This document shows positions 1 to 8,263 of a stretch of DNA of 64,000 nt, piece by piece. Where the stretch lies: positions 2,302,001 to 2,366,000 of the forward strand of contig CP065955.1 of NCBI GenBank assembly GCA_016126655.1. The letters are read 5' to 3'. A program made the position numbers and the translations under genes. This stretch comes from Aerococcaceae bacterium zg-1292. Its GTDB lineage: Bacteria > Bacillota > Bacilli > Lactobacillales > Aerococcaceae. Under the pieces are notes generated by a model, which ran no database searches, had not been told where the DNA came from, and saw only the letters and a program-made list of their open reading frames with translations. Every line of letters begins with the position of its first letter. Within the stretch, counting starts at the first letter, position 1.

Positions 1-90
1 GAATATCTTAATATCAACATTTGTTTGAAAAGTAACTAATTGTATCTTATGAATCCGGGAATTCACCTTAGGTTGAAACACACCGAAATT

Positions 91-128
91 AATAAAAAAA
101 TTCAGGAATATCATTCGATATCCCTGAA
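91..128 (-). terminator. Rho-independent terminator of the L33/S14 operon
   Basis: A 12-bp stem (101-112 with 117-128, one mismatch, 4-nt loop) is followed on the minus strand by a U-rich run (91-100). It lies downstream of the small basic gene at 275-394 and would close the minus-strand rpmG-rpsN transcript. Confidence 0.7.
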
Positions 129-274
129 AATCATGTTAGTGATAGTATTCATTGTATAGTTAGTTTTGGAGAGAGAGAGAGTTTTTTTGTTTGCTATCAC
201 TTTATACTATGAGTATATTCCTAGTACCTAAAATAAACTTAAAAGTACATAAACTTTTTTATCTCTTTCTCAAC

Positions 275-394
275 TTATCGTATGCCTTTTTTATTACGCT
301 TGGCTTCCTTAATCACACGTCTTGCACGTTTGCGTGTTTTAATATTCGGACTATCTAAATAACGATAAGCATTCGATGTATTCATTGCCGCCAT
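275..394 (-). CDS. Small basic protein, possibly a Zur-regulon 'putative metal homeostasis protein'
   Basis: This 39-residue reading frame starts with an ATG 7 nt after an AAAGGA ribosome binding site and ends at TAA (275-277). The protein is rich in Lys and Arg, with a centre reading SPNIKTRKRARRVIKEAK. From memory it resembles the 30-40-residue proteins annotated as putative metal homeostasis protein in streptococci and enterococci, but no function is known to me. It is the last gene before a terminator and lies downstream of two zinc-independent ribosomal protein genes, so zinc starvation is its likely inducing condition. A second in-frame ATG at 385 is possible. The coding call rests on the ribosome binding site, the operon position and the remembered resemblance. 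Confidence 0.55.
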   Translation of the reverse strand: MAAMNTSNAYRYLDSPNIKTRKRARRVIKEAKRNKKGIR

Positions 395-512
395 CTACTC
401 ATCCTTTCGTTCTAAATCACTTGGTATCAACTTTGTATCGTTCTTAAAGCAAGTCTGCGCCACTAAGACCTTGTTTCCAATGGTTCAAGCCAGACCACAC
501 GATACGCTTATC

Positions 513-782
513 TTACCAACTAGCTTTTTTCACACCTGGAATTAATCCTTTATGTGCCAATTGTCTAAAATTCACCCGTGATAAGCCAAATTTACGCATA
601 TAGCCACGAGGGCGCCCATCAATTTGGTCACGCAACTTCAAACGATTGGGATTAGAATTCTTTGGTAGAGCCGCCAAGCCTGCATAGTCCTTATTCGCTT
701 TTAATTCTTTACGAATATCTGCATAGGCGTCGACTAATTGTACTTGTTTTTGATATTTCGCAATTTTTGATTTTTTTGCCAT
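513..782 (-). CDS. rpsN: 30S ribosomal protein S14, zinc-independent (C-minus) form
   Basis: The 89-residue protein begins [10 protein letters not shown] and ends GVKKASW, with the conserved [19 protein letters not shown] core of S14. It lacks the CxxC pairs of the 61-residue zinc form found in the spc operon, so it is the long alternative paralogue. S14 binds 16S rRNA in the 30S head. The start at 782 is chosen because AAAAGGAGTACCC precedes it; an upstream extension to 830 has no ribosome binding site. It follows rpmG by 111 nt on the same strand. In Bacillus and relatives such paralogues replace zinc-binding versions during zinc limitation under Zur control, and the upstream Zur-like boxes agree. 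Confidence 0.93.
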   Translation of the reverse strand: MAKKSKIAKYQKQVQLVDAYADIRKELKANKDYAGLAALPKNSNPNRLKLRDQIDGRPRGYMRKFGLSRVNFRQLAHKGLIPGVKKASW

Positions 783-893
783 GGGTACTCCTTTTCTAGC
801 TCGCTTGAAACGGTTGGATGCCCTTGGCACAAATTACCTAGAGAACTTTCTCTCTAACGCTTGCCATCTAAGCATCCAAACTCAATCTTACGC

Positions 894-1046
894 TTATTTT
901 TTCACTTCTTTAAAGATTGCGCGGCGACGTAATTTTGGTGAATATTTTTTCAACTCTAAACGGTCTGGGTTATTACGTTTATTTTTACTCGTAATATAAC
1001 AACGTTCTCCTGTTTCTGTACACTCCATTAATATATTTACTCGCAT
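894..1046 (-). CDS. rpmG: 50S ribosomal protein L33, zinc-independent form
   Basis: The 50-residue protein begins [16 protein letters not shown] and contains the typical L33 stretch [18 protein letters not shown]. The zinc-ribbon CxxC pairs are absent: only Cys9 and Cys16 remain, and the second pair is replaced by SPKLRR. It is therefore a C-minus paralogue that needs no zinc. The start at 1046 is supported by an AAGAGGT ribosome binding site; the longer frame to 1115 would run through the operator. It is the first gene of the minus-strand operon, followed by rpsN and the small basic gene, with two Zur-like boxes just upstream. Confidence 0.93.
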   Translation of the reverse strand: MRVNILMECTETGERCYITSKNKRNNPDRLELKKYSPKLRRRAIFKEVKK

Positions 1047-1069
1047 CGTTGAAACCTCTTTTCTTTTAT

Positions 1070-1111
1070 TAATCGTAATAGTTATCATTATAGAGTAATC
1101 ATTACGATTTT
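1070..1111 (-). promoter_or_regulatory. Two tandem Zur-like operators upstream of rpmG
   Basis: The Bacillus Zur box is an inverted repeat AATCGTAAT-N-ATTACGATT. The first site (1071-1089, centre 1080) has a perfect left half AATCGTAAT and a degenerate right half. The second (centre 1100) has a perfect right half ATTACGATTT and a partial left half ending GTAAT. The centres are exactly 20 bp apart, about two helical turns. Zinc-loaded Zur would repress rpmG-rpsN. Assignment to Zur and not another Fur-family member is inference. Confidence 0.65.
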
Positions 1112-1176
1112 TCAACTACTTTTTGTGAAAAAATATAAATCCTGCATTATTTTTCCCTTTAGAGTGCGTTCTATTC

Positions 1177-1206
1177 TTGTCACGTTCAATATTAGTTTGT
1201 TATAAT
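1177..1206 (+). promoter_or_regulatory. Sigma-A promoter for the flavin reductase pair
   Basis: TTGTCA (1177-1182), an 18-bp spacer and a perfect TATAAT (1201-1206) lie upstream of the gene at 1327. The predicted leader is about 115 nt and holds a hairpin (AAAGGAACA at 1213-1221 with TGTTCCCTTT at 1235-1244) followed by TTTT, which could attenuate transcription. Confidence 0.65.
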
Positions 1207-1326
1207 GAGCGTAAAGGAACAATATTTATTGTAATGTTCCCTTTTAAAAACACAGTATCATATAGTAATGATGAAGCGTCTATATTTTCGCATCATACAA
1301 AACTTAGATAGAAAGGATTATATCAC

Positions 1327-1932
1327 ATGAAATTAATTGGACTCGTTGGTACAAACTCTTCGAAATCGACCAACCGACAACTATTACAATTTATGTCAAA
1401 ACATTTCAACGACAAAGCAGAAATCGAAGTGTTAGAAATCAGTCATTTACCATTCTTTAACAAACCAGAATCAATGACTGTCCCAGAAAGTGTCACAGCA
1501 TTAGCTGACAAAATTGCGGAGGCCGATGGTGTAATTATTTCAACACCAGAATATGACCATGCAGTACCTGCTGCTTTGATGAATGCCTTAGCTTGGTTAT
1601 CATACGGCATCCACCCACTATTAAATAAACCCATCATGATTACTGGTGCCTCTTACGGAACATTAGGTTCTTCTCGTGCTCAAGCGCATTTGCATCAAAT
1701 TTTGAACTCACCTGAGATTAAAGCACGCGTGATGACTGGTTCTGATTATTTATTAGCACATTCATTACAAGCATTTGATGAAAGTGGCGACATGATTAAT
1801 GAAGAAAGCAAAGAAAAACTATCAAAAGCAATCGATGATTTCCGCGTATTTGTTAAAATTACACAACAATTATCGAATACATATGATTTATTAGAAAAAG
1901 AAGTCGAAAACTTCGATTGGGAAAATTTATAG
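1327..1932 (+). CDS. NAD(P)H-dependent FMN reductase, flavodoxin-like fold
   Basis: This 201-residue cytoplasmic protein has the FMN-phosphate loop GTNSSKSTNR (residues 9-18) and the STPEYDHAVPAALMNALAWL segment (about 77-96) typical of the NADPH-dependent FMN reductase family. Such enzymes transfer hydride from NAD(P)H to flavins, quinones or azo compounds; the substrate here is not visible. An AAAGGA ribosome binding site precedes the ATG. A paralogue begins 10 nt downstream and an ApbE flavin transferase gene lies convergently beyond, so the locus is about flavin redox. Family call secure, substrate unknown. Confidence 0.88.
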   Translation: MKLIGLVGTNSSKSTNRQLLQFMSKHFNDKAEIEVLEISHLPFFNKPESMTVPESVTALADKIAEADGVIISTPEYDHAVPAALMNALAWLSYGIHPLLNKPIMITGASYGTLGSSRAQAHLHQILNSPEIKARVMTGSDYLLAHSLQAFDESGDMINEESKEKLSKAIDDFRVFVKITQQLSNTYDLLEKEVENFDWENL

Positions 1933-1942
1933 GAGGTCGCTC

Positions 1943-3190
1943 ATGAAAATTATTGGACTAGTCGGCACAAACGCTGAACAATCATATAATCGTCAGTTAT
2001 TACAATATATTCAACGCAAATTTAAAAATATGTTTGAAATGGAAATTATGGAGATAAAAGATTTACCTCTATTTAACCAAGACGAACCTGGCGATGATAT
2101 TGCGATTCGTTTATTAGACAACAAAATCAAACGCGCTGATGGCGTCATTATCGCTACACCTGAACATAACCATACTATTCCTACAGCGCTGAAAAGTGCA
2201 TTAGAGTGGTTGTCGTTCAAAGTTCATCCTTTAGAAAACAAACCAGTAATGATTGTAGGAGCTTCGTATTACGACCAAGGTTCCTCTCGTGCTCAATTAC
2301 ATTTACGTCAAATTTTAGATGCACCAGGTGTGAATGCGTATGTCTTACCAGGAAACGAGTTCTTACTTGGTAAAGTTAAAGAAGCCTTTGATGAAGATGG
2401 CAATTTAAAAGAACAACGTACAATTGATTTCTTAGAATCATGCTTACAAAACTTTGTACAGTACGTTAACGTTATCGCTGCATTGCGCAAACCACAACCG
2501 ATTGCGGATGAAGATTTAACCGTGTCAGGTAAAATTGCAACTACTATTGAAGGCGTTGACCCTGATGACCCAGAATGGGTAGAAAAAGCCGCTGCAATCG
2601 TTGGGGCTGCTGAAGGTAATGACTATGTTAAATTAGATCGTGGTGTCTTAACTGTTAACCAATTAAATATGTTTATGCGTGCCATGCCATTTGAATTTAC
2701 ATATGCAGATGACAATAACCAATTCTTATACTATAACCGTCAACATCAAGAACCAAGTCAAATGGTTGGCCCACGTGCACCTGAACAAGCCGGTAACCGT
2801 TTATCAACGGTACACCCACCACATACTTACAAAAATGTTAGCTGGGTAATCGGTACTTTACGTGCCGGTAATCAAGACCATGTACGTGTCATTGTTCCTC
2901 AACCAAATAAAGACTTAATCAACGTTCACAACTACCAAGCAATGTACTATCCAGATGGCTCATATGCTGGTATTAACGAATTAATCTTTAACTTCAAACC
3001 GTGGTTAGATTGGTATCTAAAAGAAACTGGTCAACGTTTAGTCGGCGGCAATGCATCCGTTGATGCAACAAGTAGCGCAAGCCAAAGTAATAATGCTACT
3101 TCAACAGACGCAACGAGCGGTGCAAGCGAAAGCACAGGCAACAGTGATGCAACAGCTGTTGATACAACAAGCGGCGCAAGCGAGCATTAA
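1943..3190 (+). CDS. NAD(P)H-dependent FMN reductase fused to a PAS-like domain with a Ser/Thr/Ala repeat tail
   Basis: Of 415 residues, 1-185 repeat the flavodoxin-like FMN reductase fold of the gene before it (GTNAEQSYNR loop, ATPEHNHTIPTALKSALEWL). Residues about 235-370 resemble the PAS-type domain seen at the C terminus of DUF438 proteins (LTVNQLNMFMRAMPFEFTYAD, then an HPPHTY motif and YPDGSYAGINE). The last 45 residues are low-complexity and contain repeats of the type DATSxAS. AGGAGGTC sits just before the start. The PAS-like part may bind a ligand or haem and tune the reductase; that is inference. The repeat tail is odd for a cytoplasmic enzyme, and no signal peptide is present. Confidence 0.82.
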   Translation: MKIIGLVGTNAEQSYNRQLLQYIQRKFKNMFEMEIMEIKDLPLFNQDEPGDDIAIRLLDNKIKRADGVIIATPEHNHTIPTALKSALEWLSFKVHPLENKPVMIVGASYYDQGSSRAQLHLRQILDAPGVNAYVLPGNEFLLGKVKEAFDEDGNLKEQRTIDFLESCLQNFVQYVNVIAALRKPQPIADEDLTVSGKIATTIEGVDPDDPEWVEKAAAIVGAAEGNDYVKLDRGVLTVNQLNMFMRAMPFEFTYADDNNQFLYYNRQHQEPSQMVGPRAPEQAGNRLSTVHPPHTYKNVSWVIGTLRAGNQDHVRVIVPQPNKDLINVHNYQAMYYPDGSYAGINELIFNFKPWLDWYLKETGQRLVGGNASVDATSSASQSNNATSTDATSGASESTGNSDATAVDTTSGASEH

Positions 3191-3378
3191 TAGCTAGTGT
3201 CACGCAAGACTTTTGCAATGGATAAACGCAATTTCTGCTTTTTGAAGCCGGCATAGAGAGAGTACAAGCATAGGTCTTCTGTTTTAAACCACTGGAGTAG
3301 TGGCACCTTAAAAATCTATTCTCGAGTCTGACCTAGCGACGGCGCCCATCTATAATCACTTTGTGAAATATAAACAAA

Positions 3379-3407
3379 CTCTGCACAACATTTGTGCAGA
3401 GCTTTTT
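3379..3407. terminator. Bidirectional terminator between the flavin reductases and apbE
   Basis: A perfect 10-bp stem (CTCTGCACAA, 3379-3388, with 3392-3401) and a 3-nt loop are followed by a T run on the plus strand and a weaker one on the minus strand. It separates the convergent genes ending at 3190 and 3410. Confidence 0.8.
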
Positions 3408-3409
3408 GG

Positions 3410-4339
3410 TTATTCAATATATTGTGCCATCCCGAGTGATTGGTGCACGTCCTGTTGATGGTCGATTATTAATGCTTCGATTCCTGGTTGTAGTGCAATT
3501 TCCGCTAAAGCGGCTGTGATACGCTTGCCAAATAGTCGCGTTGTCCATATTTCTCCATCGCAAGACAACTCGGAAACAATTGTAATGCTTGCCATCGCAC
3601 TTTCAATTGGATACCCAGTTTCACTCGAAAAAATATGATGATACGTTTTACCATTTACAGTCAGTTGCCGCTCATAAATACCACTCGTAACAACCGATTG
3701 ATTTTTAATTTTAAGAATCGAGACATGGTTACCTCTTGGTAGTATGGGGTTTTGAATCCCAACACGCCAATAGCCGTCTATTTGGTTTGGGTTATCACCA
3801 AATGTCAGTACATTACCGCCAAGATTAATTAAGGCTGCTTGTGCACCTTGTTCTTTCAAATAATTTATCACTTTATCTGCAATATAACCTTTAGCTAGAG
3901 CTCCTAAATCAATTTTCATTCCTTTTTCCTTTAGAAATACGGATTGCTTTTCTGCATCGAGTCGAATTTTTTCTGGCTGAATCCGTGCTAAAACCGCTTT
4001 TATTTGTGTATCTGTCGGTAATTGCGCATCACTAAAACCAATGCGCCACAACTGCACGAGTGGTCCAATCGCAATATTCAATTGACTCTCGTATGGAAGC
4101 GAATGGCGTTTACCGATTTCAATTAACTCAAATAATTCATCATTTACTACAACGGGTTGAATACCTGCTCGCTGATTGATTTGCATCAACTCTGAGGTGT
4201 CACTATTCGCTGAAAAACGTTGTTCATACATACGCAGTAACTTATCGACTGCTTGCGTTTGTTGTTCGGCATCATCTGAAATAATGGTCATCGTAATGTT
4301 TGTTCCCATTAAATGTAGGGAATGGTATGCAGTATTCAT
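3410..4339 (-). CDS. apbE: FAD:protein FMN transferase (ApbE family)
   Basis: ApbE cleaves FAD and links FMN covalently to a Thr or Ser of target flavoproteins. The 309-residue protein carries the family signatures KIDLGALAKGYIADKV (about 165-180), ALINLGGNVLTFG (about 190-203) and VVTSGIYERQLTVNG, plus the C-terminal metal-site Asp/Thr region (SCDGEIWTT). There is no signal peptide or lipobox, so it would act in the cytoplasm, unlike many lipoprotein ApbEs. GGAGGCAAT precedes the ATG. No obvious flavinylated target (FMN-binding domain protein, Nqr or Rnf subunit, fumarate reductase) is encoded in this window; the neighbouring flavin reductases use non-covalent FMN as a family. Confidence 0.9.
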   Translation of the reverse strand: MNTAYHSLHLMGTNITMTIISDDAEQQTQAVDKLLRMYEQRFSANSDTSELMQINQRAGIQPVVVNDELFELIEIGKRHSLPYESQLNIAIGPLVQLWRIGFSDAQLPTDTQIKAVLARIQPEKIRLDAEKQSVFLKEKGMKIDLGALAKGYIADKVINYLKEQGAQAALINLGGNVLTFGDNPNQIDGYWRVGIQNPILPRGNHVSILKIKNQSVVTSGIYERQLTVNGKTYHHIFSSETGYPIESAMASITIVSELSCDGEIWTTRLFGKRITAALAEIALQPGIEALIIDHQQDVHQSLGMAQYIE

Positions 4340-4600
4340 ATTGCCTCCTATTCTAACTAGTTGGGTTGCTTGACATACGCTTCACCACACGCTTTGTCTA
4401 CTTGACGCACGCTGTGCTGTTGACTCCAGTAGTTCAAGCCAGGCTGCCTGTGCTCACACTATCTCCTATTCTAGCTCTAACTCACTGAAATGACTCCAAT
4501 TTAAAAGCCACCTATGAGCACTTTTAGCACGCTGTTAGCTTTCTCCAGTGATTTGTATCATAGCTCTCACTGTCGCAATAAATATATATAATCAAACAAC

Positions 4601-4960
4601 TTATTGACATTGCCAATACCAGTTTAAACCAATGATATGAGCTAAATAAATCACGCCTAACATAATTTTAATCCATGTCTTGGGCACAACTAAAATTGCG
4701 ATAGAAAAAACAATCGTTAAGGATATAAAAACACGGCGCTTCTTTTCTTTCGTTATATTCTTTTCAACAAATGGCTCGTGAACATATTCTTGGTAAAATT
4801 TAGTGCTCGTTACATAACGATGCAATCTGTCTGAACTTCTACCAAAACAATACGCTGCTGCTAGGTAAAAGATGGTTGTTGGGATTCCCGGTACATATAC
4901 CGCCACTGTGCCGATTGCAAAGCTAATGCAACCAATCATAAAATACAATATTTTCTTCAT
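4601..4960 (-). CDS. DUF454 (YbaN-like) small membrane protein
   Basis: The 119-residue protein has an N-terminal hydrophobic segment containing GTVAVYVPGIPTTIFYLAAAYCFGRSSDRLH, the DUF454 signature, and two more hydrophobic segments near the C terminus (about 75-93 and 97-112). Members are inner-membrane proteins of unknown function. The start has a TAGGAATTT site. It lies alone on the minus strand, with a terminator hairpin upstream at 5012-5055 separating it from the next small membrane gene. Confidence 0.85.
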   Translation of the reverse strand: MKKILYFMIGCISFAIGTVAVYVPGIPTTIFYLAAAYCFGRSSDRLHRYVTSTKFYQEYVHEPFVEKNITKEKKRRVFISLTIVFSIAILVVPKTWIKIMLGVIYLAHIIGLNWYWQCQ

Positions 4961-5011
4961 AAATTCCTACCTATTCTGATAATGGTAATTCTATTTTTTG
5001 TCGTAAATAAC

Positions 5012-5055
5012 AAAAAATCCTCTCGGTATTATTATCCAATAATTGAGAGGATTTT
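5012..5055 (-). terminator. Terminator hairpin downstream of the 5080-5298 gene
   Basis: An 11-bp stem AAAATCCTCTC (5014-5024) with 5045-5055 encloses a partly paired 20-nt loop. On the minus strand the downstream arm ends in a U run. Confidence 0.7.
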
Positions 5056-5079
5056 GCCATCTATTTTTTTAGTAAGTCA

Positions 5080-5298
5080 CTACTTATCCCTCTTTCTCCT
5101 AACTATCCAGTCATACATATTCATCACCCATCCGCATAGTAGTATCACAAAGCCTATCGGCATCACTCCCACGAAAAAATAGCGCATCGCACTCGGATTA
5201 GTCCAGGTATAAAAGAAATAAATACTACCTACAATAATCACTGTCAAATGAAAAATACGATTGAACCGACGCCAAAACAACCACTCTTTATCACTCAT
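5080..5298 (-). CDS. Small two-pass membrane protein, unknown function
   Basis: The start at 5298 (MSDKEWLFWRRF) is preferred because GAGGA lies 5 nt upstream; an ATG at 5310 with a more distant site is possible. The protein of 72 residues has two hydrophobic segments (roughly 17-32 and 42-62 from this start) with a basic C terminus (VRRKRDK), predicting two membrane passes. I do not recognise a family. It is followed by its own terminator and does not appear to share an operon with nrdDG upstream or DUF454 downstream. Confidence 0.6.
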   Translation of the reverse strand: MSDKEWLFWRRFNRIFHLTVIIVGSIYFFYTWTNPSAMRYFFVGVMPIGFVILLCGWVMNMYDWIVRRKRDK

Positions 5299-5361
5299 TT
5301 TGTTCCTCATCGCTCGCGCACTCTCCTCATGATTTTGTTAATAATATCCTACCAATTCAAC

Positions 5362-5402
5362 AAAAAATACGCAATAAAAGTCCACCGACTCTATTGCGTA
5401 TT
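5362..5402 (-). terminator. Terminator downstream of nrdG
   Basis: A perfect 11-bp stem AATACGCAATA (5366-5376 with 5392-5402) is followed on the minus strand by six U residues. It lies about 125 nt beyond the nrdG stop codon. Confidence 0.75.
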
Positions 5403-5525
5403 CTCGCCTGTTGATTCTAGTTCTTTCGAGCGGCCTTGACGCTCACGTCAGACAAATACTCGCAGTGCTGTCGCTCACCTATGCTTTTAGGACCACTAAT
5501 TCAAGACAGAGAACCGAACGTTCGC

Positions 5526-6098
5526 TCAGACTTTGTTTGATTCTTCCTCACCATAGTACAGTATCACTCGATTTTGTGCCCTACTTTTTTTCACGTCGAT
5601 AATCCGTTGGTTCGAACTTCCACGAAAACGTAAGGTTAAATCACATTTTGACAAAATAAAACGACCATCTACCAATACATCAACGAATGATAACAACGTG
5701 AGTTTATCCTCGGTTTCCTGCATTAATTCATCCCAAGTATAGCCCGACCAAGCCCAAATATCTTTCGTGTCACCATACGTTTCACGTACGCGTTGACATA
5801 ATTGAATAAGGATTTTCGTGTTTAAAAACGGCTCGCCACCTAATAAGGTTAGTCCTTGACAGTAAGAAGCGCCTAAATCACTAATAATTCGGTCTTCTAA
5901 CTCTTTCGTATAATATTGACCATAATTAAAGTTTTGGATGATTTTATTATAACAGCCCTCACAGGCAAAGAGACATCCACTGACATAAAGGCTACATCGA
6001 ACACCTTCACCATCAACAAAATTATAAGGCTTGTAGTCCGCAACTTTATGCTGACTCCATTCTTCACTACGCCACTGTTTAGGTTGCATCGCTTTCAT
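5526..6098 (-). CDS. nrdG: Anaerobic ribonucleoside-triphosphate reductase activating protein
   Basis: NrdG is a radical SAM enzyme that makes the glycyl radical on NrdD using an [4Fe-4S] cluster and S-adenosylmethionine. The 190-residue protein contains the CX3CX2C cluster motif in GCLFACEGCYN and the TLLGGEPF segment of the SAM fold. The ATG at 6098 is chosen because GAAGGGTG precedes it and it sits one base after the nrdD stop; a GTG at 6107 would overlap nrdD. It is translationally linked to nrdD and shares its NrdR-controlled promoter. Confidence 0.95.
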   Translation of the reverse strand: MKAMQPKQWRSEEWSQHKVADYKPYNFVDGEGVRCSLYVSGCLFACEGCYNKIIQNFNYGQYYTKELEDRIISDLGASYCQGLTLLGGEPFLNTKILIQLCQRVRETYGDTKDIWAWSGYTWDELMQETEDKLTLLSFVDVLVDGRFILSKCDLTLRFRGSSNQRIIDVKKSRAQNRVILYYGEEESNKV

Positions 6099-6099
6099 A

Positions 6100-8250
6100 C
6101 TAGGCACCCTTCACATGTTTTTTCCGTGCAGAAATTTCTTTGTGGCGACCTTTTACCATCGGACGCAATTGCGGGTTACCCAGATAACCGCACGTCCGTT
6201 TCACTACATCACAGGTCTCTGGATTGCGATTACCACAATGTGGACATTGAAAACCACGTTCAGTCGGTGTAAAATCTCCATCATAATCACATTCATAGCA
6301 ATGGTCAATGGGAGTGTTCGTCCCAAGATAACCAATCTTGTCATATGCAAAATCCCATACTGCCTCTAACGCTTTTGGATTTTGACGCATATTTGGGTAC
6401 TCACAATAATGAATAAAGCCTCCACTAGTATAAGGTAAATACTCCGATTCAAATTGAATTTTCTCAAACGGTGTCGGTTGTTTACGTACATCATAGTGGA
6501 AAGAATTCGTATAATATCCTTTATCCGTAATATCTTCGATATCGCCATAGTAACTGGTATCCATACGACAAAAACGATCCGTTAAACTTTCGGATGGTGT
6601 CGCATAGATACTGAAGTGGTATCCTGTTTCATCACCTTTTTTATCCGCGTAATCTTTCATTCGACGTAAAATATCGACTGTAAATGCTTTGGCTTCAGAA
6701 TTCGTCTCCCATTCCGGACCATAAAAAGCTGTCGCTACTTCATATAAACCAATGTATCCCATTGAAATCGTAGCTCGACGATGGTTAAAAGCTTTATCGA
6801 CAGATTCGTCTGGCGCTAAACGCACACCAAAGGCACCATGTTGATACAAGATAGGTGCATTTTCTGGCATTGCTTCCTTCACACGCTGAATACGATATTC
6901 TAACGCTTCCGCAACAATGGCTAGACGCTCCTCTAATAATTGCCAAAACAAATGCTTATTACCCATTGACTCAATCGCAATACGTGGTAAATTCAGCGTT
7001 ACCACTCCAAGATTCATCCGACCTTCATTGACTTCATTCCCTTGCTCATCGTACCATCCTTGTAAAAATGAACGACAACCCATCGGCACTTTAAAGCTAC
7101 CCGTTAAATCAACAATTTTATCATACATCAATACATCTGGGTACATCCGTTTTGTCGAACACTCTAACGCCAGTTGTTTAATATCGTAGTTAGGATCTTC
7201 CGCTGAGAAATTGACTCCTTTTTTCAATGTAAATACTAGTTTAGGGAAAATTGCGGTGCGTTTTTCTTTACCTAATCCTAAAATACGCACATTGAGAATG
7301 GCTTTTTGAATTTCGCGCGCATACCAAGAAGTCCCTAAACCAAACCCTAATGTTGTAAAAGGTGTTTGACCTTGAGAGGTATACAATGTATTAATTTCGT
7401 ACTCCAAACTTTGCATTGCATCATAAATATCTTTTGCCGTACGTTCTTTAGCATAAGCTTCTTGTTTATCGACATCCTCAATCCATTGTCTAGCAGTCAC
7501 TAAATGTTTCTTATAGTTCTTTTCCGCATAATGTTCCAATAATTCATCCACTCGGTTTACACTCGTCCCGCCATACTGACTGCTGGCCACATTCGCAATA
7601 ATTTGCGCCATTTGTGCCGCTGCTGTTTGTATTGATTTCGGACTCTCCACTTGGGCATTCCCAATTTGGAAACCTTCTTCAAACATCGTTTTAAAATCTA
7701 TTAAACAGCAATTTGTCATCGGTGCATAAGGATGATAATCCAAGTCATGATAATGAATCTGCCCTTTCAAATGCGCTTTTCTAACATTAGGAGGCAACAT
7801 TTTTAGACCTACTGATTTAGCAATCACACCGGCACTTAAATCACGTTGTGTATTAAATACACGACTATCTTTATTTGCATTTTCATTAACAACTGTCTGC
7901 TCTTTTTGCGTTAACTGTTGAATTTGATAATTCAAGTCACTGGCTTGCGCTTCTAATTCTTGTGCAGTCTGTGCATAACTTGCATAATTCTTTTGCCACG
8001 ACTGTCGCAGTCGTTCATCAGTCACAATATCAGTAATATCATCCGACTTAATAATTGTTTGAGCTTGATGTAAAATCTTCGTACAGATCGCATCCCAAGA
8101 CTTCGTTTCTGCTTCATTCCATCCTGCACGAATCAGACTCAATTTTAATTTATGAGCATCAAACTTTTCCTGACGCCCATCACGTTTTTCCACAACTATC
8201 TGGTTAAATTGCACATTTTTCGGTTGGACCGTCGACATTGTTCTACTCAT
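6100..8250 (-). CDS. nrdD: Anaerobic ribonucleoside-triphosphate reductase
   Basis: Class III reductase that makes deoxyribonucleotides without oxygen. The 716-residue protein has an N-terminal ATP-cone (VEKRDGRQEKFDAHKL), the catalytic barrel, a zinc site near the C terminus (CYECDYDG and CPHCGNRN) and the glycyl radical motif RTCGYLGNP with Gly688 as the radical site. The start at 8250 follows GGAAGGTGA; the ATG at 8265 lies inside that ribosome binding region. It is the first gene of nrdD-nrdG and two NrdR-like boxes sit directly upstream. Confidence 0.97.
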   Translation of the reverse strand: MSRTMSTVQPKNVQFNQIVVEKRDGRQEKFDAHKLKLSLIRAGWNEAETKSWDAICTKILHQAQTIIKSDDITDIVTDERLRQSWQKNYASYAQTAQELEAQASDLNYQIQQLTQKEQTVVNENANKDSRVFNTQRDLSAGVIAKSVGLKMLPPNVRKAHLKGQIHYHDLDYHPYAPMTNCCLIDFKTMFEEGFQIGNAQVESPKSIQTAAAQMAQIIANVASSQYGGTSVNRVDELLEHYAEKNYKKHLVTARQWIEDVDKQEAYAKERTAKDIYDAMQSLEYEINTLYTSQGQTPFTTLGFGLGTSWYAREIQKAILNVRILGLGKEKRTAIFPKLVFTLKKGVNFSAEDPNYDIKQLALECSTKRMYPDVLMYDKIVDLTGSFKVPMGCRSFLQGWYDEQGNEVNEGRMNLGVVTLNLPRIAIESMGNKHLFWQLLEERLAIVAEALEYRIQRVKEAMPENAPILYQHGAFGVRLAPDESVDKAFNHRRATISMGYIGLYEVATAFYGPEWETNSEAKAFTVDILRRMKDYADKKGDETGYHFSIYATPSESLTDRFCRMDTSYYGDIEDITDKGYYTNSFHYDVRKQPTPFEKIQFESEYLPYTSGGFIHYCEYPNMRQNPKALEAVWDFAYDKIGYLGTNTPIDHCYECDYDGDFTPTERGFQCPHCGNRNPETCDVVKRTCGYLGNPQLRPMVKGRHKEISARKKHVKGA

Positions 8251-8263
8251 AAAATCACCTTCC

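Noticed and set aside
165-190. GAGAGAGAGAGAG tract followed by a T run
   Set aside because: A short dinucleotide run alone; no stem, promoter or gene could be tied to it.
5411-5602. Small plus-strand frame overlapping the 3' end of nrdG
   Set aside because: It shows no ribosome binding site or family resemblance and lies in a region resembling the degenerate intergenic repeats.
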